From positions 62,001 to 126,000 of the forward strand of contig JAANDG010000420.1 of NCBI GenBank assembly GCA_036852015.1: DNA of 64,000 bases, in the 5' to 3' direction. The position numbers were made by a program, and so were the translations under genes. The notes beneath the pieces are model-generated. The model searched no databases. It saw only the letters and a list, made by a program, of their open reading frames with translations, and was not told where the DNA came from. Positions within the stretch are counted from its first letter, which is position 1. Every line of letters begins with the position of its first letter. Positions 24,460 to 37,500 of the stretch are shown in pieces. Source of the DNA: Pelodera strongyloides. Lineage: Eukaryota; Nematoda; Chromadorea; Rhabditida; Rhabditidae.

Positions 24460-26384
24460 CTCCTGTTCGTTTGTGTCCGATCACGACGCAAACCCGGCGG
24501 TACCAGTGTGGATTTGTCCGATAAAGACCGGGAACGAAGTGAAGGCACATTCTATGATAAATCATCCCTTGACTCGCCCACAATGTCAAATAGACCGGTG
24601 ATTTTCATTTCCGACGATTTCTAATATATTCCCCTAGTCTGTGCTTTATCGCCAAGATAATATGCGTTCAAGAAACTACCAAAACAAGTCATATCTCTTC
24701 ACATATCTCATTAATGATGGGGGAAAACATACATCAGGGATCTTCGTTTTTTTAATAACAATGCCTTCATATGATAAAAAGATTATGGTATAACGACCGG
24801 TTTTTGAAATGCTAGCTGGACGATGGATTCTCACATATAGTGCTGCGCGAAATTGCGCGATTTTTTAGTCCAATTATATTCATTTGCATACAATATATGG
24901 GAATGCATTTGCCCATCATACGTTTCAAAAAACCGGCCGTTATATCGCTTCAAGGCTAGTTCCATAATCAATCTAGAATCAAACACTCATAAACGTGGAC
25001 TAGTCGGAGAGAAAACATCGTATGGTCTTTGTCTTTAGTAGTATACCTAGCGTAAGTGTCCACACGTTACAGAACACTCCAACCCGTCCGGAGTTTCTCA
25101 GGCACCAATCGGAGAGAAAACGGAAATCGCAGAAGGAAGGCGGACTGCACAGTGGTATTGGAGTGTAAGTGTGTTTGAGGCGTGTCACATATTATATAAT
25201 TTTCATCGTATGGCCTATGCACAATGTAGTACGTTAGAAAGAAATAGAGGTGTACCTCATTATTGCCTGAGTCAATTAATTTCATGCGTGTAAAGCGAAA
25301 TGAATGGCAGATAATTTAAAGAACCAAGCATGCTTAAAAATTACCGTATTGTGGAAACTACAAGAGAATGTTTTTTTTTAATTTTTCATATTAAATATGC
25401 AGGTTTTGTGCAAAAAAAAATGCGGTAGTTTTGATGACAGAAATACAGAAACATGGATATTTTTTGGGACACTTGGAACTTGGAACCCCTAAATAATGCA
25501 TTTTTTTTAGCGATGACGGATCGTGTAAGAATATCCAGGATGGCCATAATTCATCCTGTGAACAGTTTACAGACGAGATCGTCGTTCCAGTCGGAAAGAC
25601 ACCAAAGTAAGTACTCACTCCTTTTTTAGGTCTTGGTATATTGCACCTATAAAATTGAGTTAATGCACCCTGCGATATAAATAATAGCACAAAACACAGA
25701 CAAATTGCGAAAAATTGGAAAAATATCGTTTCCGACACTGTTTTCTGTTCTCTTGGGTGATGCGAACAAGATGACATAGATCTTACGTCAAAACAAGGAT
25801 ATTCTTTGCAAAAGGTTCTGTAAATTAATTCTTGACGGAAAAATATTTACAGGAAATAGACATCTTTGTTCCTTTCGCACTTTTATTTTCTGTTAATATT
25901 TTTCTGCTGATATTCCCTTGTTCACACATATTTTAATTGTTGTTTATGTATTTTGTTTAGGCCCCCGCAAGCGGCTCCGAGTTGTCTCGTTTCGGACGAA
26001 CAGCGAAAAACGATGCCACCACAGGGATACAGACCATTGGTGGGGAAATATATAATAGTTTACTGATGTACGTAAACCAAAAGTTGACATGTCTCAAAAG
26101 AACCACATGCAACCTTATGTACGCAATTCATACGGTTTTTTTTGCGACTCGCCATAACCGGTTTTTCCTTGTAAGACAATCTATTAGTATCCTAGTGATC
26201 TCGTGTAATTGCCTTGTCTTCTAAATTTCCAAAGTTTTCAAGCCATCCAGAAAATAAGAGCATAATAACTCAGTAAATTGTTTCATTTCAGCCCCAAATA
26301 CGATTTAATTTCGCCAAAAAGCGTGGTTCACAAGTCGCTGCGCCCAAGTCGGAGGACAACACACAAGCCTCACTATTTGATTAG
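24460..26384 (+). CDS. Probable membrane protein, cytoplasmic C-terminal part
   Basis: Five phase-consistent exons: 24460-24597, 25073-25164, 25511-25606, 25961-26057 and 26292-26384 (stop). The first begins LLFVCVRSRRKPGG, which looks like the end of a transmembrane helix followed by a basic stop-transfer stretch. The rest, about 170 residues, is charged and Ser/Pro-rich (SDKDRERSEGTFYDKSS, EFLRHQSERKRKSQKEGG, GYRPLVGKYII), ending NTQASLFD. This fits the intracellular tail of a type I membrane protein. No family was recognised. The 5' exons with the ectodomain and most of the helix must lie upstream in phase 0, but none was found with confidence between 23.4 and 24.4 kb. Confidence 0.6.
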
Positions 26385-28175
26385 ACTATAATTGTTAATT
26401 ACTAGCCTATATTTGTTGAGATTGTATTTCTGTAGGAACTTTTTCGTGGTCACATTTTGGAATCCGGTTTTGGTGTAGTGATGTAGTACTTGATGCTCGC
26501 TTGTTATTTTAAAGTTTGAATTTTCGTGTTTTAGTTGCAAGTTTGGTTGTGTGTTTTTGATCTGTTATAAAGATTACTTGCAAAAAGACGAGTAAGCTCC
26601 GCACCAGCTCGATGAAAGTACCACATAAAGCAAAGCAGTTTCACCAAAAATCTTTTATGAAGATACAAAGAGCAACATGTAATTTTGCCCAACGAAGAAA
26701 TCCATAGGATATCCAGTATAGAAAGAAGAATTCGTGATAAGAAATTCATTCCAACCTAACTACATGACACCTCCACATTTTCGTATCCGAGAGTTTTGAG
26801 GTGGTGCAAATCCTGATTTATTTAGATTGCGTAAAACCGTATGATAGAGTGGACGCTGTATCCCGATGTAGTGCATGCAAATTATTGCGCGATTTTTAGT
26901 CTGATTTTATTATTAATTTGCATACAACCTGAACCTATGGGAATGCAATTCTCCAGGATACGTTTCAAAAACCGGTCTTATATCGCTTTAATTTTCTCTC
27001 TGCAAAGTCCGCTGGCGCACGACACACCCATGGCGACACATCCGAACAGGGCACCAGAAGGAAGGACGGCTAAATCGCGGCGAATTTTATTTTATCTCCA
27101 TTCAATTTGATAAAAATATAACACATGTAAAGTGACGAAGAAAGTTAAAACACACACAGACTGCGCCCAGCTACTCTCGCGGTGCGATAAACAAAAAGAC
27201 AAAGCGAAAAATAATCGAGGGAAAGTAGGAAATAATGACGAATTTACGTTGAATTCCAAAAAAGCCTAAAAGCTGGCCCGCGGTTGCGCCAACGGGCCGG
27301 CTCGAATGCACACTAAAAGTCCAAGACTCCTAAGCACCGGCTTCAGAGGTGAGTTCTACACATGCACGACCTTGTCGGCCGGATGATGCTGATAGGAAAA
27401 TTCTGAATTGTCTGTGATGTTTTTATCAAACGGCACGTTCTGACTATAATTTCCTGTCATGCAGAGCAAGGCCCCCCTTGCAACAGTTTCACGGTTACGT
27501 TTAAGCCAACGAGACTTTACCTTTTTACTTTTATTACAATCTCATCATACCAAACTCTGCACTGAACAAGTGAACTAACGTGTTCAAAAAATAATCGCAC
27601 TTGTTCAGAAAGCGGGGTGATTTTTAATCCGAACAATTACCGGTCACAAAAGAACAGAGAAATGCGAAAGGGGAAAAGGGAACTTTGGGTGCACCAAAAA
27701 TAATTGGACGTGTAGTATATAAAGCTTCACACAATAGGTATCATGCACCGCCATGCGTGGGTTCGCTCATTCGGCTTACTAATGTCATGAACATTTTGTC
27801 ATGAATATTTGATATATTTCTTGTAAACTTTGTGTGAACTTTTAATCCCTTGATACTGGATGGTTGAACATTTCGATGGTGTCCTTTAGTTGCCAGTACA
27901 CAGGAAAGTGGAAGTCTGGATATGGCAATTATTTTGAAAAAAAAAAACCACGGTATGGCCCCGATCACGTCCCGATTTTATGTGCGACTTGATCGGGGCC
28001 AGGTCGGGCTTTTTTTACATAAACATTTTTTGATAACTTCGCTGTTAACTTGATATATATAATATCATTTTGAAGTGATGACAAGTAGAAACTTTATCAT
28101 ATTCTTCTTCAATTGTGTACCTTCTTTTGAAAATTCAGTTTTTAACTACATATAGTATCCAATTCAGACTGCGCA
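26385..28175. other. Intergenic, no gene recognised
   Basis: Holds an F-like foldback near 26825-26995. A nearly paired GGCCCCGATCACGTCCCG / CGACTTGATCGGGGCC hairpin lies around 27957-28003, just upstream of the next gene. No coding exons were supported. Confidence 0.4.
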
Positions 28176-31100
28176 ATGAGACTCATCTTGGCCACAATGA
28201 TGGTCCTCTTTGGACTTACTACTTACGCTCAGGTATGCATTCCTTCTTCAAAGTTATATCTTTGCTTGGTTGTCTAAATGTAGCTGGCAGTCACACTGAA
28301 ATACGGAAGTTTTTAGGGAATGGTATTTTGGGTGATTGCTAAGTAACGGCGTACGAATACCTAACGCTAACATGTAAATTTTTAAGAGAGTGGCCAGTAA
28401 ATTTAGCCTTGTTTCCTGGTAAGGAAATTACAAGGTGAGTAAATTTTTCTAACATTTCTTATTTAGGCACAAGATGCTACGGACAAGTCAGCAAAAATTA
28501 CACAATTGAAGGTAATTTAAAAACAAAGGGATACTAATTGAGCGAAACCCAATAGCAGCCAGTTGAAACCTGCAAGCCATTTTATTTTAATAACGTTCTT
28601 GATTGTGGGTGCATTAGGGTCATCAGTTCTTTTTTTGTGGTTGAATCAACACACTGTACTCTGGTCCTCAGGCGCGCAGCGCGGAACTGCCTGCGTAGCC
28701 GCGTGCGCGGAAAAATATTGTAAATTTGCATTGAAAAACTCGAGACACAGAGTAACCTCTTTTCTGCGTCTCCGCCTTTCCCATCTTAAAAGGCCATCTC
28801 TTTTCGGCGGACGCGGTTACGCAGTTGCGCGCCTGAGGGCCCGAGAACGTAGTAGGCGATACGGGCAGATTCCATGATTATTTATGGTGGCCATCCCCAT
28901 TTCTTCAATATAAAACCTCTACTAGAAGTTATTCAATAAAAATCCTAAAAGCATTCTTCCTTACTTTTGTCGATTATATCTTTTTTTTTCAGACAGATGC
29001 CTCTGCATGGCTCCAAGGTCTGAAAGAAAGGGCAGGCGCCTCAGCCCCCAGTGAGGCTCAGATTGATCAGCTCAAGGCAATCCGTTTTTTTTCGTACCAG
29101 CGCGTTAACTTTTTCTTACCAGCGCGTCAACCATCTTGAAGAAACATTATATATGGTAATTTGTGAGCTTACTGTATATTTTTCAGACCGATGCTTCCAC
29201 ATGGCTGAACGGCATTAAGGACAAGGTAGAGTTTGAAGTTTATTATTAGTATTAGGATAATAATGCGGCTTTTCCTAAATAAAAATTTTATTGCGTGTGA
29301 TGAGCATTCCAAAGTCAAAAATGTCAGTTCTTACCGAAATCTTATTATATGAAGATTACCTTTTGTTTGTGTGAACGAAACGGAATTTTACGTTTCAGGC
29401 GTTTGGTATAAGTAGTCCCTTTTCGCCACTCTTCAAAGTAAGCGCAGTAGATTTTGTTAAATAAGATTGGAACTTGGAAGATATATCCATATAAGTATGC
29501 AGTATGATCATTTTAGTAGGATCCCCTGAGTAGTCGCCTCAGGCGGCGATAGCCGTCTGGTTCAAAAATGTAATCGGAGGGTAAAATTTCTGATTTTCTA
29601 CAGACTATGTTGCAGATGGCGGCATCTGGCAACTCTGCTTCCACGTTTCCCGTAAGTTGCTTCTTACTCGTAGTCCGTATATTTTTTTTTAAATATCATT
29701 GCTATTATTAATATTGTTATTAAATATAATTTTTATAGGCATTTGATGGGCTCGCAGCGCTGAAGAACTCTAAGATTGGAGAGGCGATTGTGGGTTCAGT
29801 AGTAAACTAATTATTATATGTATATGTATGGTCCTTTGTTTGCCGACCAGTAGTTTGCATGGTTTCAGGACCCAGGAAAAGAAAGATGTCCTAACTAGTC
29901 CATGAGACAAAAAAAAAGAGTTTTAAAAAAAAGTCGCAGACTCTCGGAGGAGAACCAAAAAGGGCAAGACGCGCAAGATTGGGTCGTAATGCGTAGTTTT
30001 TAGAACGTGGTCAAGGAGAGTTACCAGAACAATGATACAGTGCAGGAAGTTATGGACAAGCTGGTCAACTTGAATAATTCAACGGATAAGGTGAGTCACA
30101 CAAGTTAAACTGGGCAGTTACAATGTACAAACTACAAACTACAAAACTACAACCTACAAACTACAAACCAAAAATTTTCCCATATTCAGAATATTTCTTT
30201 AGGAAAAGGCGTCCGAGTTTTTCGACAAAATGTCCGCGAATCAAGACCAGTTCTTCGACCAACTCAATGCTGTATGTAGTAGTTTGTTGAGACTAATATA
30301 TTATATTTTGTGCCTAATATGCCTAATATCCTCGTTTGATCTGTATCTGGTCATCTGTGAATTTCCAAATTCCAATCAACCAGTATGTTTGATGCAGAAG
30401 ACAGTTGCAGGTGGAGTTTGTGTCATGTTAGAAATGACCGAAACGATTTGAAACTAACCATTGACTAATATAAAATAAATATATAATACTGAAAAATTTC
30501 TGTATATTTATCATAGGTCCTAAAAAATGTCACTCAAATGTTGTCGGAACTTCGGGACATTTCCACGGATCGCACACAGACACTACGGGATATGGCAGAA
30601 AAGGTATTCACTCGGAACTCTACATTTTTTGGCAACATCTTGGTTTGCGTATTTTTCGTAGTCGCGCAAGCGCAGATTGATACGGAATCTTCATCTACTG
30701 ATACATCCACATACTTCAGCTCTATAGTTCTTTTGGGGCCGCTTTACATCTCCTTTCCAAGGCGATTATGCGCTTGTAGAAAGCAGAAGTAGAAATAATT
30801 ACTAAAAACATCACAATTTCTTCAGCTTGGCGCTCTTCACACCACATATGGAGAGAACACGACCAGAGCTTTCCAAGCACTCGTCATGTGTAAGTTTTTC
30901 GACCTTTCGCCTAAATCACATGCCATCACCACTAATTTCCAATCATGAAGAAAAGGCACACGATGAACAAATGGTGAGTAATTGTCATGGTACAATTCCT
31001 CACAACTCCACTTAATATCTATGGTCAAATTCGTTTAGCCCAGCTCCCCGCTAACCTGCGTTCGTTGCTTGGCAACTTCGGAGGTGCTGCTTCATTTGGG

Positions 31101-32051
31101 GGTGTCAGCCCCTCTGCAGGTTTCGGAAGCTTCGGAGGCCCACAGGTCGCACCAATGCCTTGGACTGTAAGTTATAGGTGTTTTTTAGAACAACACTGAA
31201 TGACGACTGCACCGTGTGGTTGGCTTTCAGATACCTACATTTGATGTCTGCAAAAATTAAAATTCATTCATTGAGTAGTTCGTAGACATCTCAACCTAAT
31301 CCAGACTAACTCTCCCTTTACAGTTGACCAAGGATTATCAACCTGACATTTCGTCGTTCAGTCGTCCTCTGAGCCAAGTAAAAAAATTTTTTTTTTTTTT
31401 TTTTTTTTTTGGAATTTAAAGGGTCAGGCCCATTTCAAATGACCCCTATTTTTGATGATTCCATCTAGTTCTCGATGTCAAATATAGCAGGATGCTATAT
31501 TTTTCTAATTTTCAAGCTCAAAATTCACACACTATTCGGCAATTTACCGTGGGCTGTCATACCCAACTATTTATCGCAGTAGAACACGCCCCTTCGCGTT
31601 CATTGGCCAATATCGCAAGTGCCGAGCGTATTGCCCAATTAGCGAGAAGGGGCGTGACAACTGCGATAAATAGTTGGGTATGACTGGCGATGGTAAATTG
31701 ACGAATACTGCGTGAATTTCACGCTTGAAAATTAGGAAAATATCATATCCTACTATATTTGACATGAAGAATCAGATGGAATCATCAAAAATAGGGGTCA
31801 TTTGAAATGGGCCTGACCCTTTAAGTGGCGGCTGTAACGGCTGTATCATACTGGCCTCCCAAAAACAAGGTGCCTATTCATGAAAAAAGAAACTAATCAT
31901 TCGGTTTAACCTTACTTACATTTACATAGGATGGCGAGACATATTCTATCCAAATTCAACCTCTGAAAGCTGTGGACGATTCTGAAACGAGCACTGCTGT
32001 CCAGGTAGGTGTTTCGTGAAAGGGGGAATCACTGATAGTGAGCATGAATGG

Positions 32052-32099
<48 letters not shown>

Positions 32100-32317
32100 A
32101 AGAGAGAAAGAGAGAAAGAGAGAATGAGAGAGAGAGAGAGAGAGAGAGGAGCGAAACTGCTTTTTACTCATATATATTTCGTTAGGTCAACAAGGCGAAC
32201 AAGAAGAACAACAACAAAAATAAGAAGAACCAAAATAAGAAAAACCAAAATCAGAAGAAGAAGCAAAACAACAACAAGAAACAGGCTGCTGAACTGGCGA
32301 CCGCCGACTACCAATAG
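28176..32317 (+). CDS. Secreted protein of unknown family, 14 exons
   Basis: Exons 28176-28232, 28467-28511, 28993-29076, 29187-29225, 29604-29651, 29739-29789, 30004-30090, 30203-30271, 30517-30603, 30826-30889, 31039-31166, 31324-31377, 31930-32004 and 32186-32317 join in phase to 339 residues. Residues 1-18 (MRLILATMMVLFGLTTYA) are a signal peptide. Exons 3 and 4 start with related units, TDASAWLQGLKE and TDASTWLNGIKD. The middle is helical and charged with possible N-glycosylation sites (NNST, NVT, ENTT), then comes a Gly/Phe/Ser/Pro-rich part (NFGGAASFGGVSPSAGF) and finally a very Asn/Lys-rich basic tail ending ATADYQ. Intron 3 appears to use a GC donor. A TTCAG acceptor at 28162-28166 precedes the ATG; AATAAA follows at about 32350. 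The family is not recognised. Confidence 0.8.
29340..29572. repeat. Dispersed repeat, family I copy 3
   Basis: Contains TTTACGTTTCAGGCGTTTGG and ends CAGGCGGCGATAGCCGTCTG, as in the copies at 5292 and 15163. It lies in intron 4 of the secreted protein gene. Confidence 0.7.
31387..31410. repeat. poly(T) tract
   Basis: 24 consecutive T directly before a family C foldback element, just after the donor of intron 12. Confidence 0.9.
31416..31824. repeat. Foldback (MITE-like) repeat, family C copy 1
   Basis: Ends TTAAAGGGTCAGGCCCATTT and AAATGGGCCTGACCCTTTAA; the centre carries inverted GCGATAAATAGTTGGGTATG blocks. It lies in intron 12 of the secreted protein gene. A second copy is at 45966-46383. 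Confidence 0.85.
32056..32150. repeat. (GA)n microsatellite
   Basis: Nearly pure GA repeats with occasional AA, in the last intron of the secreted protein gene. They create spurious Arg/Glu and Ser/Leu ORFs on the two strands. Confidence 0.9.
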
Positions 32318-32575
32318 AATATACCATATATAAAATAAAAGATTCAAAGAATAAATTGTTGAAAATGTTCATGCAAAGTATGCACAGCTATTGTGGCACT
32401 AACATTATTTTGTATGAATTATATACTGTGCTTTCAAGCATGAAAAACTGAACGGGTCCCTTTTGACATTGGGAACTTTTTGACCATGGCGGTTTTTTTG
32501 TAAAGACACCGCGGTAGCCTTCTGCGGTCGGTGCAAATTTCCCAAATTGACAGCTAGGTAGTTTGCTGCCAGTGA

Positions 32576-32968
32576 TTAAAGCGAAATACCACCCGGTTTG
32601 GGGTTTTTTTCACCAAAAATAGTTTAAAAAAGTTATAAACGAAAATAAACATAAAAACACAAACAAATAAGTGCATCTTGTATAAAAATGTACTCAAACA
32701 ACCATTTTTTGCGATTTTGTATGGGAAAATTCGCTTCCGGCGATTTGCCGATTTTAATACTAGCACGGCCCCGGAAAAATCGAGGGATGGCCTTTTCAAA
32801 CGATCACACACTACGCAGCATCCAAATGACGAAATGTTGACAAAATATTTTGAATTTGGCTAGTAAAAGTCCAAAAATGCACATTTTGAAAACGGCGGTA
32901 AACGCACGGTTGTTTACTCCTCCTCTTTTCGTATTTTTTTGTTGAGACCGACCGCTAATTCGCTTTAA
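32576..32968. repeat. Foldback-like repeat, F-type ends
   Basis: Starts TTAAAGCGAAATACCACCCG and ends CGCTAATTCGCTTTAA. The interior is AT-rich with a TTTTTCACCAAAAATAGTTT block. Confidence 0.55.
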
Positions 32969-34568
32969 GAGTGAAGCTTTTTTATCCTAACGTGTGCAGA
33001 GCACACGAAAGGATAAAAAAATTTCCTCCGGCTTACTGTTTAAGACACCAAAAACATCCACAAACGTCTCTGACATTCAAAAAAATCCAGAAACTTCCGA
33101 GGCACCAAGAACATCTCCAAAAAACGTCCCAGACGTCCCATACCATAGAGTCCGTGACATCCAAAATTAGCGTTGCGTACGAGCTATATATTTTTTTAAG
33201 TGACCCTCCCGAGCCATTTTTCTGGATGTCAGAGTGTTTTAGATGTTTATAGATGTACGGATGTTTATAGGTGTCCGGGATGTTTTTAAATGTTTCTGGA
33301 CGTCCGAGATGTGCAATAATACAAACTCTTTTGGCTTTTGGCGTTTTTGTGCCATTTTGTGTTTGTAAGGGGCATAAGTTGTGGTTTGTTGTTTGCTGTC
33401 AGCCTTTTATCTCTGGGTGCCTCTGTGTTTAGTGTAATATTTCCTCGGCTGTTTCTATTGACCTCAACAGTGCTTCAAAACCAGCCAAATGTTTTATTCG
33501 TTTTTACTTTAAATCTTATAAACCAAGTTCCTATAAAATTTAATTTGTGCTTATCATGTTATACATTATTGGTTGCTTGTGAAACACAATGTGAATTGTT
33601 ATTTTCTGTGCTTTTGAGTAATTGGTCTATTGGACTCATTGGTTTGGTAGCAAAGGATTTAGGAAGGTCAATAATATTAAAGGGAATATGTAAGAAGCCA
33701 AAAATGAGCAAAATAGATCAGAAATCCATTTAAAGCGAAATACAAGCCGGTTTTTGAAACGCATCGCGCACCCCTGCTTTCTTATGCATCATATGCAAAT
33801 GAGCATAAATTATAATAAAAAATAGACCCCAATCCGGTCCCACTTAGCATAACTGCATATGAATGCATATATTTGAGATGCGTTTCAAACCGGCTTTTGT
33901 TTCGCTTTAATAATTCGTATTTCTCATACAGAGAGTTCAGATACTTTTCAAGTTTATACGCATTAAAGGCATAGGTTCACCTCGAATTGCACCTTTTTTA
34001 CAATTTATATTGATAGTATGACGACCTATGGCGGTCAAAATGCGAAAATTGTAGTAAATTTCCTTTGCTCCCCGAAGTAGCAGAGCTTGCTCGAAAAGCT
34101 AAACTACCTCGAATTTATAAAAAAATTGGAGTACCAAATTCCCGTGTTATATTTCGAAGGATTGAAAACTTATGAATTGTTTCTTTGATGTCTGCCCTTC
34201 AGATTTCATTTCTCTATTCATGATTGTTTTTATCGCAAAATTAGTTATCTCTTGTATTTTGTGTCTGTGTATTTTGATTATACAAACAAGATAAATAAAC
34301 ACAATTATATTCTGTGTTCGTGTTTTAGATGCTTCAAACTTCAAACACGATTCTTCCTTTTCATTTTTGTTCCGTTGATATTTTTTTGTGCAATCTTAAT
34401 CAAATCGAAAATCGCTCCTATTTGAAACTCTTGTCGTGCGCTTGTAGCTTGTGTTTGAATGTTTCACAGTATAGTCGAAATCACTGCAAAACTTAGTTTC
34501 TCTACTATTTATTTCTCAATTATTCCAGATTTGTTGCAAACTTTGTTTTTGCAGTATTCTTTAAAACA
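32969..34568. other. Intergenic with repeats
   Basis: Contains a strong hairpin at about 32979-33020 (TTTTTTATCCT...GTGTGC, inverse GCACAC...AGGATAAAAAA), a region of degenerate ACGTCC/GACATCC words to 33310, and a family F foldback. The 131-residue ORF at 33338-33733 is hydrophobic but has no splice context or recognisable motif. Confidence 0.4.
33730..33910. repeat. Foldback repeat, family F
   Basis: Ends TTTAAAGCGAAATACAAGCC and GGCTTTTGTTTCGCTTTAA with inverted GGTTTTTGAAACGCATC / GATGCGTTTCAAACC. Confidence 0.75.
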
Positions 34569-37500
34569 ATGGAAGGGATAGGATGGAGTAAATCTGGTGA
34601 TTTCAAGCCGTCGGAAAAATATAAACCATTTTTTCCGAAACTTTCTCAAGCAATATTTTTAATTCCGACTGTGCTCAGGTTTGCCTTTTTAAGCTAGAGT
34701 TTGACCTTACATACGCTACGAAAACTCAAAATGAGCACGACGCTGTATTGGTTCTCGCGCGCTGTCTCGCGCGCTCGTGAAAAAGTTGCTCACTTACACA
34801 TTGCGAATTCAAATAAAATGTTTAATTGTTTGGTATCTGTTTCCATTCTACGACGAAAAAAAAAATTCTACGACGAAAAAGATGAAAAGTGTGTTCAAAA
34901 TTGCAAGAATTATTTTTTCCACATAAATCTTAGAACTTAGAACTGCCGGTATAGGGAAAAATTTGGAATCTGCTATGAAAGGTTTATTATAATTAAGCAA
35001 CATTGTGTTTTTTTATTATTCAGGCTTCTAATATTTTATGTGCGCGAGTGGTGGCGTGGAAATGGCTTTTTCATAAATATATTCGACCCTCGGCACCATT
35101 ATCCATATACTGGTGGGTCATTGTCGTAGTTTTTTGGTATATCCATGCAGATGAAATGTCACCATAACTTCCTCGCAATTTTTCCATAACATCAGTGTAA
35201 TAGGAATTTGTAACGTACAGTTAACCAATTCGTATTATTTCTTTTCAGAGAACATACAAATTAGAATGTCTAGGTTTTAGGGAATTAGCTTCCTAAAACA
35301 ACAATATAAACACCCGCTGAAGACCCAAGAGCAGAACCTTATTGGAACCAAGACCACCCGACTCGCCTCGCCGAACTTCACCTACGCAACCCCTGCCGGA
35401 GCCCCTCTACCCGACTACTTCTACAGGATCAATTGGACCGCTCTACAACATCTACTTCTCCAGTTTATATACGAATAAAGCATATATAACAGTAACTCAA
35501 GAGCCTGATCGATATAGTCCACCAGTACCGATGAGACGGAAATAAGCATATATTCTTATGTAGCAGTTGATATGCTAGAAAAGCTTGTTGTACGTTTCCA
35601 TTAACTATATTTTATTAAATTGGGTTTCCAATTGAGAAGGGGTGTAATAGGAATTTGTAACGTACAGTTAACCAATTCGTATTATTTCTTTTCAGAGAAC
35701 ATACAAATTAGAATGTCTAGGTTTTAGGGAATTAGCTTCCTAAAACAACAATATAAACACCCGCTGAAGACCCAAGAGCAGAACCTTATTGGAACCAAGA
35801 CCACCCGACTCGCCTCGCCGAACTTCACCTACACAACCCCTGCCGGAGCCCCTCTACACGACTGCTTCTACAACTACAATTGGATCGCTCTACAATATCC
35901 ACTTCTCCAGTTTATATACGAATAAAGCATATATCACAATCAGCATTTTGGACGTCGTAACTTCTTGTGATTGTACTGCATAAGTAAACGGGAAACAATC
36001 TTCGGTATCATGCTTTAGCGTACCCGTAGCCGTAGCGTACTAGTGACTACGTTCACTTAATAATATGGTTTATTGGAAGACAATGCGAACATTTTTTTTC
36101 TAAGTGCAAGTCATAGTTAGTAGAATTTCTGCGCTGCAAGCAAGGCCTTAAATAATTGTAGGTGTTCCCCTTGGTGGGATAGGTGCTGGCTCGATTGGTA
36201 CAGACTTCCGAGGGGGTTTCCGCGACTATTCACTTATACCCGGAGTCAAGGAACGATTACAACATAATGTGAAAGGCAATCAGGTAACATTCAAATGAAG
36301 TTGTCTTTTGTTGGCTCGTACGAGTTAAATTTTGAAAACTTATGCTACGGTAAATTCGTCAGCTGAAATTTGTCAATATATCGATCTTTCATTATAATGA
36401 TTGGCTCATTGTTTTATTTTTCATTTCAAAGTAAGAAAATCGCATATATAGAGTATCATAAATTTATTCGTTTCATACAGTAATCACCGTGTAAATTGTA
36501 AATTCGGTGTAAAAATTATTTTCTTGCACTCTATGTTCGATCACAAAGGCAAAGTACAATTTTAATGCTTTGATCAGTTCTAATTTGAAGAGTAATTTGA
36601 TTTTCTCCAATTAAGTGATCCATTTTCAGTTCATCCTTTCCGTTTTCAATAAAGCAGGGAAACTAATCAAACAACAGTGTTTATCAGGGGCTGATTATCC
36701 AAAATCACCTCTTTCAAGCTGGAAACACGCATTTGAGAAAAAGAATATTAGGTAGGTACGAATATCTTTCACCGACAGTGTTTGTAAGGTCACCCCATTT
36801 CAGTGAATTTCTTTGCGTCTTCAGGGAACGTACGTAGTTCAAAGAATATGTCATTTTAATCAAACGTGTCCTTGCAGTTTCATGAAGGGGAGACGCTTAG
36901 CCTTGCAGTTTCATGAAGGGGGAAAAAACTTACAAAATACGCACTTATGAGTTTTTAAAGTAGTAATTGACTACGAATTTTAGAGTTTACAGAATGTTTC
37001 ATAGCGACCTTTTAGCTACCGCGGTCTTTATCCTCGCAGCTGGACACAGTTTCGAATTCCCGAGCTCGGCCTTGAATTGCTTTGTGAAGCAATATCGCCT
37101 GTTCTACCTGATGATTATAAGGTATTACCCGAAGCGTAACTTTTCAGCATAACTAAACTGGTGTTTTAAAATAGTTGTCTACGACCTCTCTAATCGAAGA
37201 ATACACATGAATGTCAACTTCATTCCCGAAGAAATTCATAGCTCGTTGAGCATGTTCTTAGTACGAATCACTGTATTTATTTAGTACTTATCTAACGTAC
37301 TCCTCCTCAGGACTCGTCATTGCCTGTGAGCAATTTTGTGTGGTCTGTGCGCAATAATTCATCACAAGATTACCGGATTGCTCTAACTTTTACATTCCGA
37401 AATGGAACTGGAACTTCAAAGTGGAATGGAAAGGGAGAGTGTCGGTCCGTGTTAAAAAAAATTGTTCTACATTTTTTACACGTTCGTGACCTTGGCTGTA

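Noticed and set aside
32016..32333. Arg/Glu-repeat ORF and its Ser/Leu antisense ORF
   Set aside because: Produced by the GA microsatellite; the true last exon starts at 32186 in another frame context.
33338..33733. 131-residue hydrophobic ORF
   Set aside because: T-rich, between repeats, no splice or trans-splice site near the ATG and no family motif; likely chance.
35342..35983. Two Pro-rich ORFs starting [16 protein letters not shown]
   Set aside because: They lie inside the two LTRs of the TRIM element and differ only as the LTRs differ; no evidence of a protein.
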